Assembly (NCBI GenBank): GCA_046330435.1
Contig: JAXLST010000007.1
Coordinates: forward strand, 310,001-374,000
From: Ga0077560 sp046330435
GTDB taxonomy: Bacteria > Actinomycetota > Thermoleophilia > Miltoncostaeales > Miltoncostaeaceae
DNA: 64,000 nt
Direction: 5' to 3'
How positions within the stretch are numbered: the stretch's first letter is position 1; every line of letters starts with the position of its first letter. Below, one piece after another: positions 57,491 through 64,000 of this stretch. Under the pieces are notes generated by a model that worked only from the letters and a program-made list of their open reading frames with translations, was not told where the DNA came from and ran no database searches. Both the position numbers and the translations under genes were made by a program.

Positions 57491-60400
57491 TCGCGGCGAG
57501 CGTGACCCGCGCCGGGGAGGTGCCGATGTCGGGGTCCGCGATCGTGATGGCGTCCCCGCCGGCGACCGACAGCACCAGGGGCGTGCCGCCCGGTGCGGTC
57601 ACGGGCGCCGGCAGCGCGATCGCCGGCGGGTCGTTCACCGCGGTCACGGTGATCAGGAGGGTGTCGTCGTCGGTGAGCGGCCCGCCGGCGCCGGTGTTGC
57701 CCTGGTCGTCGGTGACGATGCGGATGGACGCGGCGCCGACGTGGTCGCCGGCGGGGGAGAACGTGAGCCCGTCCAGGGCGGCGTTCACGTCCGTGAGCGT
57801 CCCGGTGAAGGTCATCAGCGGGTCGATCACGCCGTCGCCGGTGGTGAACGTGAGCCCGGCCACGCCGGACAGGGTGAGCAGGCCGTTGCCGCCCGTGAGC
57901 GTGACGCGCACGGCGGCGCCGCCCGCGTCGGGGTCGGCCACCTGGATCGCCGAGGCGCCGCCCAGGATCAGGGGCGTGTCCTCCGCGACCGTCTGGGCGG
58001 GCGGCATCGTGTGCAGCGGCGGGTCGTTCTGGGCGTTCACCGTGATCGCCAGGGTGTCGGTGTCGGTGAGCGGCCCGCCGACGCCGGTGTTGCCCTGGTC
58101 GTCCGTGGCGATCTGCAGGGAGGCGGGCCCCGCGTAGCCCAGGGTCGGGATGAACTGCGCGCCGTTGAAGGCGGCGTTCACGGCGGCCAGCGTGCCGGTG
58201 AACCGCATCGCGGCGTCGGCGGTGCCGTCACCGGTGGAGAACGTGAGGCCGGCCGTGCCCGAGAGGGTGAGGGTGCCGTTGGTCGCGGTGAGCGTCACGT
58301 CCATGGCGCCCGCGCCGGCGTCCGGGTCGGCCACCGACAGCTCCAGGGGCCCGCCGGCGGTGAACACCAGCGGCGCGTCCTCGGCGATCGTCTGGGAGGC
58401 GGGGACGGTGTTGACCGGCGGGTCGTTGCCCGCGACCGCGGTGACCGCCTGGGAGATCTCGGAGGTCTGGCCGAAGCCGCCGCCGCCGGTGTCCTCGGTG
58501 GCCGTGGCGGTGATCACCTCGCCCGCGGCCGCGGCCATCGTCTGGGTGTAGGTGGCGGTGCCGCCGGGGTGAACGACCGTGGCGGCGGTGCGGAACACCC
58601 CGGCCTCGCCGCTGCCCGACGGGTCGGCGCCGGCGGGGTTCGCGAAGAACTCCACCCGGTAGGTGCCCGCCGGCACGTCCAGGTCGTAGGTGACGGTGGC
58701 GTTCACCGTGTGCTCCACCACCGAGGTGATGTCCGGGGTGTTGAGGATCCCGTCGGCGTCGCCCGGGTCGTTGGCGGTGACCCCGTCCGAGGCCGCGGAG
58801 GAGGTGATGACCGTCGCGTTGCGGTCGATGCCGAGGCCGCCGTTGCCGGCCATGGCGTTGCGCAGGATGGCGTTGCCCGTGGCTCCGCCGTTGACCAGCA
58901 CGCCGGCGCGGGTGTTGCCGGAGATCGTGTTGGCGCTCCCCGCGGTGGTCCCGCCGACCGCGTTGCCGTTGCTCGCCACCCAGACGCCGAGGTCGCCGTT
59001 GGCGACCACCGCCCCCGAGGAGCCGACCCCGATGGCGTTGCCGAGCACCTTGGCGCCGCCGCTGCCGGTCTCGAGGCTCACGCCGTCGTCGCCGTTGCCG
59101 GAGATGACGTTGCCCTCGCCGGCGCCGCTCCCGCCCACGACCGCGGCGGAGGAGCCGTTCACGCGCACGCCGTCGCCGGCGTTGGCGACCGCGGCGGTGC
59201 CCGCGGCGTTCGTGCCGATGCGGTTGCGGGCGACCGTGTTGGAGGCCCCGCCGGCGAGCACGACCCCGTCGCCGCCGTTGCCGGACACCACGTTGCCGTC
59301 CGTGACGCCCGTTCCGCCCACCTGGGTGTTCGAGCCGGTCACGTGGATGCCGTCACCGGTGTTGGGCCGGGCGGTGGTGCCGTCGAAGCCGATCCCCACG
59401 CGGTTCCCGGCGACCGTGTCGCCGTCGGTGAGCACGCGGACGCCGTCCCCGGCGAACGAGTGGACGGCGAGGCCGCGCACCGTGCTGCCCCCGCTGCCCG
59501 CGCCCAGGGTGATGCCGTTGGCGGCGCCCGCGGAGGAGCCGTCCACCGCGACGACGGGCCGGCCCTGGGCGCCGGCCTGCGACTGGGTGGAGGCGTCGAG
59601 CGTGAGGGGGTCCACCAGGGTCGGCAGGGCCGCGCCCGGCGTGACCGTGAAGCCCAGCGGGGAGGCGGCGTACCCGCCGTCGGAGGTGGGGATCGCGAAC
59701 ACCGAGGACTGGGTCCCGGCGATGGCGTTGGCGTTGCGCATGAAGCGGCGCAGCGAGCCCTGGCCGGTGCGCGCGGTGTCGTAGCGCAGCACCTCGGACG
59801 AGAAGTCCGTGCCGTTGTACCAGTGCGAGACGTACAGGTAGCGGCCGTCGAACGAGGCGCCCAGGGCGCCGTCGGGGTCGGTGCCGACGCCCGCCGCGCC
59901 GGGGTCGTACAGGTCCCAGGAACCGGCGGCGCCGAACGCGGCGCGCGTGTCGTACCGCAGCACGTTGCCGGCGGGGGTGCCCGAGGCGTCCTTGTCCTGC
60001 GCCAGGTACAGGAACCGGCCGTCGAACGTCGCGGTGCGGTAGCCCACGGCGTTCGCCCCGAGGCCCGCGGTGGACGGGTCGAACACCGTCCAGCTGCCCG
60101 CCGCGGCGAACGCGGCCTGGGTGTCGTAGCGCAGCACCTCGCCGCTGTACGCGCCGCCGTTGAAGTACGGCGCCAGGTACAGGTAGCGGCCGTCGCCGGC
60201 GATGGCGGCGTAGCCGTCGGGGTCGGCGCCCACGCCGTTCGCGCCGGGGTCGAACGTCGTCCAGCTGCCGGCCGCGGTGAACGAGGCGGTGGTGTCGTAG
60301 CGCAGCACCTCGCCGTCGTTGCCGCCGCCGTTGCTCATGGGGGCGAAGTACAGGTACCGGCCGTCGAAGAACACGTCGAAGAACCCGCGCGGGTCGGTGC

Positions 60401-63269
60401 CCACGCCGTTCGCCGACGGGTCGAACGTGGTCCAGCCGCCCGGGGCCCCGAACGCCGCGTGCGTGTCGTAGCGCAGCACCTCGCCGGACGGCCCGGTGCC
60501 GTTGTTGAACGGCGCGAGGTAGACGTAGCGGCCGTCCCAGGTCATGCCGCGGTAGCCGTCGGGGTCGACGCCCACGCCGTCGTCGCCGGGGTCGTAGGCG
60601 TCCCAGCTGCCGGCGTCCTGGAAGTCGCCCTGCGTGTCGAGGCGCAGCACCTCGCCGTGCCGGGCGGTGCCGTTGTCGTCCGGGGCGAAGTACACGTACC
60701 GGCCGTCGAACACGGCGCCGATGTAGCCGTCCGGGTCGCTGCCGATGCCGTTGTCGCCGGCGTCGAAGCTCGCCCAGGAGCCCACGTCGGTGAAGGCCCC
60801 GGTGGTGTCGTAGCGCAGCACCTCGCCGTGCCGGCCGCCGGAGCGCTGGGACGGCACGAAGTACACGTACCGGCCGTCGAACACCTGGTGCTCGTAGCCC
60901 TCGGGGTTCACGCCGATGCCGGCGCCGTCCGCGTCGAAGTCCTGCCATGAGCCGGCGGTGGCGAAGCCCCCCGCGGCCGGGTCGTCGCCGGTGTTGGTGA
61001 CCGCGTTGAAGCTGAACCCGGTGACCAGGCCGGTGACGTCGGCGCCGGCCACGACCGCCCGCTGCACGTGCTCGGCGGACGACAGCACGGGGAACCCGTC
61101 GCCGCGGTCCGGCCGCGCGCCGCCGTAGAAGGCCCCGGCAGAGCCGGTGAACGTGAAGGACCCGCCGCCGGCGTCGCGCACCGCGCCCGCCGAGGCGTAG
61201 GTCTGCTCGGCCCAGACGTCCTCCCACGTGTACCCGCCGCGCAGGCCGGCGGCGGGGGTGATGTCGCGGGAGTCGACCGCCGCCCAGTAGGTGCCGTCGC
61301 CCGGGACCGTGACCGACCAGTTCCCGACGCCGTCGGTGCGGGTGGTGCGGCTCACCGGGTCGCCGGCGTCCGGCACGCCGTTGCCCTGGTCGGCGAACAC
61401 CCAGACGTCGACGCCCGCCACGCCGGCGCCGTCGTCGGCGACCTGGCCGTCACCGTCGACGTCCTCCATCACCGAGCCGGAGATGACCTGGGTGGCGAGC
61501 GGAGTCACCATCGGGCTCGCCTCGCTGGTGGAGCCGGGCCCGGGGGCCCCGCCCTCCTCGGCGGTGAGCGTGGCGACGATGCCGTCGGGGGCCGGGCCGT
61601 CGAAGGTGGCGGTGAGCGGCACGACGCCGCCCGTGGTGAGCAGGCGCTCGGTGGACAGCGGCACCACCGTCGCGTCGGGCGTGCCGGGGTCCGACACGCC
61701 GAGCAGCTCCACGCGGTACTGGCCCGCGGCGGCGTCCACCCGGGCGGTCACGGTGAGGGTGTCGCCGTGGACGGTGGCGGAGGTGATCTCCGGGTGGTTG
61801 AGCAGCCCGTTGGGCCCCGTGTCGCCGTCGCCGCGGTCGTTGGCCTGGTCGCCGGCACGCCCCAGGTCGACCAGGCGGCCGGGGCCGGCGAAGCGGTTGC
61901 TGAGGACGGTGTCGTCCACCGCGGCGGCGCCGGTCACCCGGACCGCGGCGACGGAGCCGACGCCCAGCACGTTGCCGTCCTCCGGGGCGGTCCCGCCGAT
62001 GGTGGCGTCCTCCGACCCGGCGATCCGCACGGCGGCCTCGAGCCCCTCGGACGGGGCGGTCCCCGCCGGGTCCGTGCCGAGCAGGTCGCAGGTGAGCACG
62101 GCGCCACGGGCGGGTGCGTCGAGCTCGACGGCGACGGGGGACCCGCCGATCGCGACCCCGCGCAGGGTGAGGCTGCCGCCGGTCACGCGCAGGCCCGCCG
62201 CGCCCGCGCCGGAGGCGTCGATGCGGATGGCGGGGGACGGGGCGCGTTCGGCCGTCGCACAGGTGGCGCCCGGCTGGGTCGTGCCGTCCACGGTGACCGT
62301 GGTGGTGATCTCCGGCAGGGGCGCGCCGGGGCGGATCACCCAGTGGCGCCACGGGTCGTCGTCGCGGCCGATGTCGGAGTCCGGGATCGCGAAGCCCACC
62401 GTGTCGACCAGGGGGCTGGCGTCGGCCTCCATGAGGGCCGCCCGGAACGTGCACTCCGCCTCGGCGACGGTGACCGCCTCCCCGGTGCTGCACACGCCGT
62501 CGCCGGGGTCCGCGTCCGGCAGGTCCCGGGTGCTGTTCACGACGACCGCGATGCCGAGCGGGCCCAGGGCCACCAGGGGGCCGGGGGCGGCCGCGGGCTC
62601 GGGGGCCGTCGGCGGCACCGGCACGGGGTCCGGCTCCGGTTGCTGCGGCACCCCGGGGTCCGGGGTGGCGGGGTCGGGTGCGGTGGGCGGCACCGGCGTG
62701 GTGCCGGGGTCCGGGGCGGGCGCCGGGTCGGGCGCGGGCTCGGTGTCCGGCGGTTCGGGGGCGGTGGGCGGCGTCTCCACCAGGATGTCGCCGGCGAGCG
62801 CCAGCCCCTCCAGGGTGGTGGAGCGCAGGCGCGACGGCGCGGTGGCGACCAGGCCGGTGGTGCCGGCCAGGAGGCTGCCGTCCAGCACCAGCCGGTGCGG
62901 CACCAGCGACGGCGTGGCGGGGTCCCCGGAGCCGTCCACCACCAGGGGGTCGTCGATCGACGGGTACGGGCTGGCCGGGATGAGGCGGGTCTCGCCGGTG
63001 GGGCCGGGGCCGCCCGGCATCCACGCCGGCACCGCGAACACCACCGTGTCCTCCCCGGCCAGGGCGTTGGCGTGGGCGATGGCGGCGCGCAGGGTGCACT
63101 CGGGGGCGCCGTCGGCGGTGGGGGCCCCGGTGTCGCAGCGGCCGTCGGCGGGATCGGCGTCGGCGGCGTCCCCCGAGCTGTTCACGACGATCGTCGCGCC
63201 GGCCGCGACGGCCGGCACCGCGGCCGCCGCCAGGGCCGCGACGGCGAGGACGGCGGCGAACCGCCTCAC
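57438..63269 (-). CDS. Giant secreted CSLREA/propeller/beta-helix/cadherin-like protein
   Basis: 1943 residues in this frame, about 2600 if the broken end is added. Order: signal peptide (1-26); CSLREA repeat (about 28-70, VVNSSGDAADADPADGRC, CTLRAAI); Pro/Thr linker (160-225); second CSLREA repeat (about 243-290); beta-helix part; SdrD-B-like unit (about 593-660); seven propeller repeats (about 771-1168, each DGRY(V/L)YFAP...GEVLRYDT); a second beta-helix with many GDGV and GN.(I/V) turns; then three cadherin-like units with NDPP, GGPLTDTDTL and DDQGNTG. It is probably a surface or matrix protein. The GTG at 63269 lies in a GTGA overlap with the kinase-like gene upstream. Confidence 0.85.
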   Translation of the reverse strand: MRRFAAVLAVAALAAAAVPAVAAGATIVVNSSGDAADADPADGRCDTGAPTADGAPECTLRAAIAHANALAGEDTVVFAVPAWMPGGPGPTGETRLIPASPYPSIDDPLVVDGSGDPATPSLVPHRLVLDGSLLAGTTGLVATAPSRLRSTTLEGLALAGDILVETPPTAPEPPDTEPAPDPAPAPDPGTTPVPPTAPDPATPDPGVPQQPEPDPVPVPPTAPEPAAAPGPLVALGPLGIAVVVNSTRDLPDADPGDGVCSTGEAVTVAEAECTFRAALMEADASPLVDTVGFAIPDSDIGRDDDPWRHWVIRPGAPLPEITTTVTVDGTTQPGATCATAERAPSPAIRIDASGAGAAGLRVTGGSLTLRGVAIGGSPVAVELDAPARGAVLTCDLLGTDPAGTAPSEGLEAAVRIAGSEDATIGGTAPEDGNVLGVGSVAAVRVTGAAAVDDTVLSNRFAGPGRLVDLGRAGDQANDRGDGDTGPNGLLNHPEITSATVHGDTLTVTARVDAAAGQYRVELLGVSDPGTPDATVVPLSTERLLTTGGVVPLTATFDGPAPDGIVATLTAEEGGAPGPGSTSEASPMVTPLATQVISGSVMEDVDGDGQVADDGAGVAGVDVWVFADQGNGVPDAGDPVSRTTRTDGVGNWSVTVPGDGTYWAAVDSRDITPAAGLRGGYTWEDVWAEQTYASAGAVRDAGGGSFTFTGSAGAFYGGARPDRGDGFPVLSSAEHVQRAVVAGADVTGLVTGFSFNAVTNTGDDPAAGGFATAGSWQDFDADGAGIGVNPEGYEHQVFDGRYVYFVPSQRSGGRHGEVLRYDTTGAFTDVGSWASFDAGDNGIGSDPDGYIGAVFDGRYVYFAPDDNGTARHGEVLRLDTQGDFQDAGSWDAYDPGDDGVGVDPDGYRGMTWDGRYVYLAPFNNGTGPSGEVLRYDTHAAFGAPGGWTTFDPSANGVGTDPRGFFDVFFDGRYLYFAPMSNGGGNDGEVLRYDTTASFTAAGSWTTFDPGANGVGADPDGYAAIAGDGRYLYLAPYFNGGAYSGEVLRYDTQAAFAAAGSWTVFDPSTAGLGANAVGYRTATFDGRFLYLAQDKDASGTPAGNVLRYDTRAAFGAAGSWDLYDPGAAGVGTDPDGALGASFDGRYLYVSHWYNGTDFSSEVLRYDTARTGQGSLRRFMRNANAIAGTQSSVFAIPTSDGGYAASPLGFTVTPGAALPTLVDPLTLDASTQSQAGAQGRPVVAVDGSSAGAANGITLGAGSGGSTVRGLAVHSFAGDGVRVLTDGDTVAGNRVGIGFDGTTARPNTGDGIHVTGSNTQVGGTGVTDGNVVSGNGGDGVVLAGGASNTVARNRIGTNAAGTAAVANAGDGVRVNGSSAAVVGGSGAGEGNVISGNGDDGVSLETGSGGAKVLGNAIGVGSSGAVVANGDLGVWVASNGNAVGGTTAGSANTISGNTRAGVLVNGGATGNAILRNAMAGNGGLGIDRNATVITSSAASDGVTANDPGDADGILNTPDITSVVEHTVNATVTYDLDVPAGTYRVEFFANPAGADPSGSGEAGVFRTAATVVHPGGTATYTQTMAAAAGEVITATATEDTGGGGFGQTSEISQAVTAVAGNDPPVNTVPASQTIAEDAPLVFTAGGPLELSVADPDAGAGAMDVTLTATNGTLTLSGTAGLTFSTGDGTADAAMRFTGTLAAVNAAFNGAQFIPTLGYAGPASLQIATDDQGNTGVGGPLTDTDTLAITVNAQNDPPLHTMPPAQTVAEDTPLILGGASAIQVADPDAGGAAVRVTLTGGNGLLTLSGVAGLTFTTGDGVIDPLMTFTGTLTDVNAALDGLTFSPAGDHVGAASIRIVTDDQGNTGAGGPLTDDDTLLITVTAVNDPPAIALPAPVTAPGGTPLVLSVAGGDAITIADPDIGTSPARVTLAATRLAHPVEHREPRVRCR

Positions 63270-64000
63270 GCGGGCACCGGCCCGGGCGGGGCCGGCGCCG
63301 GCACCGCCTCGGGTGCCGACTCCTCCAGCTGCACGGCGAACGCGGGCACCGGGTCCCGCAGCACCCCGATGCGGGCGCCCATGCCCTCGGCCAGGGCGGC
63401 GGCGGTGAGCAGGTGCGGCGGCGGCGCGGCGTCGTCCGCCCACGACCCCTGCCCCAGCAGCACCTCCACGTCCGCGCCGGGCGCGGCGCCGCGGTAGGCG
63501 ACGGCCAGCTGCAGGTTCCCCCCGGAGCGCGTGCACACCAGCCGCGGCTCGCGGCCGCCCGTGGCCGCGACCTGGCGCAGCAGGTTGCCCAGCAGGTGGC
63601 GCAGCCCCTCGGGGTCGGTCCACGCCCGCTCGTCCTCGCAGTGCACCTCGGGGGCGCCCGACGGTCCCCGCGCGCTGGCCGCCACCTCGTCCAGCACGGG
63701 GCGCAGGGCGGTGTCGGCGAAACGCTGGCCGGCGTGGTCGCCGGCGACGCGCAGCAGCACCTCGAGGTCGTCGAGGGTCGCCAGCGCGGAGCCGCCGTCG
63801 CCCCTGCGGATCACCTCGCGCAGCGAGACGATGGCGGCCTCGGCGGCCGCGACCCGCCGGGTTCGCAGGCGCCGCCGCTGGAGGGCGTCGAGCTCCTCGT
63901 GCACCTCGCGGCGCGGCCGGCGCGTGAGGCTCAGGTACAGCAGCACCACGCCCGCGGGGACCACGAAGGCCACCACGAAGCTGGCCAGCAGGCCCAGGCG
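63266..64000 (-). CDS. Membrane-bound histidine-kinase-like protein, N-terminus cut off
   Basis: 244 residues visible; the frame runs past the window edge, so the start is missing. A membrane helix (LLASFVVAFVVPAGVVLLYLS) is followed by an Arg-rich helix (about RRPRREVHEELDALQRRRLRTRR), a long helical part (IVSLREVIRRGDGG, LEVLLRVAG) and an ATPase-like domain (LRHLLGNLLRQVAATGG where an N box is expected, then ADVEVLLG). No conserved phospho-accepting His or clear G1/G2 boxes are visible, so kinase activity is doubtful. It is coupled by GTGA to the giant secreted protein and may control or sense it. Confidence 0.6.
   Translation of the reverse strand, partial: RLGLLASFVVAFVVPAGVVLLYLSLTRRPRREVHEELDALQRRRLRTRRVAAAEAAIVSLREVIRRGDGGSALATLDDLEVLLRVAGDHAGQRFADTALRPVLDEVAASARGPSGAPEVHCEDERAWTDPEGLRHLLGNLLRQVAATGGREPRLVCTRSGGNLQLAVAYRGAAPGADVEVLLGQGSWADDAAPPPHLLTAAALAEGMGARIGVLRDPVPAFAVQLEESAPEAVPAPAPPGPVPA

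Noticed and set aside
1..64000. CRISPR arrays, tRNA or rRNA genes, complete insertion sequences, prophage genes
   Set aside because: I looked for regularly spaced repeats, T-loop motifs, rRNA landmarks, and transposase or integrase motifs and saw none.

Overview
The window is a 64-kb piece of a very GC-rich bacterial chromosome (hand-counted lines in gene-dense parts reach about 78% GC). Genes are packed tightly, use GTG and TTG starts freely, and are often joined by 4-base ATGA or GTGA overlaps. The order rplT - SpoU/TrmH rRNA methylase - pheS - pheT - argC - argJ - argB - argD, together with GC content, lipoprotein style and promoter style, points to a free-living actinobacterium. My best guess is a deep-branching lineage such as Thermoleophilia, but this is inference and no 16S gene is present.

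Layout. (1) 1-11255: end of the ribosomal-protein operon, an rRNA methylase, both PheRS subunits, then arginine biosynthesis (argC, argJ, argB, argD) interrupted by a 51-codon ORF, a two-part hairpin and a secreted seven-repeat FG-GAP protein. (2) 11448-17038: a MacB/FtsX-type ABC exporter, an anti-sigma kinase (convergent with it) and a divergent pair of unrecognised propeller-like proteins. (3) 17074-19457: a 2.4-kb low-GC stretch with no convincing gene. (4) 19472-22909: dnaE. (5) 22949-34749: a copper-linked pair (copC and a membrane protein), a Cys-rich protein, and a manganese group (a DtxR/MntR-type regulator, Nramp mntH with a perfect palindromic operator on its start codon, and terC behind a yybP-ykoY riboswitch). 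Between these lie a cyclophilin lipoprotein, an ABC-2 exporter, an aldo/keto reductase, a GGDEF protein with a Lin0512 protein, and msrB. (6) 34844-42358: amino-acid permease, methyltransferase, a secreted seven-repeat protein, acetyl-CoA synthetase and a YibE/F transporter. (7) 42572-47221: a copper operon of metallochaperone, CopA ATPase, DUF815 ATPase, DUF3054 membrane protein and lipoprotein. (8) 47258-51206: small genes, a 0.6-kb diverged inverted repeat, an IclR regulator overlapping an Mrr-type nuclease tail to tail, and a YidB/DUF937 protein. (9) 51298-55478: MFS exporter, membrane-anchored protein, CPA2 antiporter and two small proteins. (10) 55475-64000: a giant secreted CSLREA/propeller/beta-helix/cadherin-like protein whose C-terminal third is broken by three apparent frameshifts, translationally coupled to a membrane-bound histidine-kinase-like protein that runs off the window.

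Regulation. About fifteen transcription units carry a TANNNT hexamer 5-10 bases before the start codon with no room for a leader, so much of this genome is probably transcribed as leaderless mRNA. The genes that do carry Shine-Dalgarno sequences mostly have longer leaders. Manganese appears to be controlled both at transcription (the mntH operator) and by an RNA switch (terC). Tail-to-tail gene pairs are usually separated by a GC-rich hairpin without a T tract.
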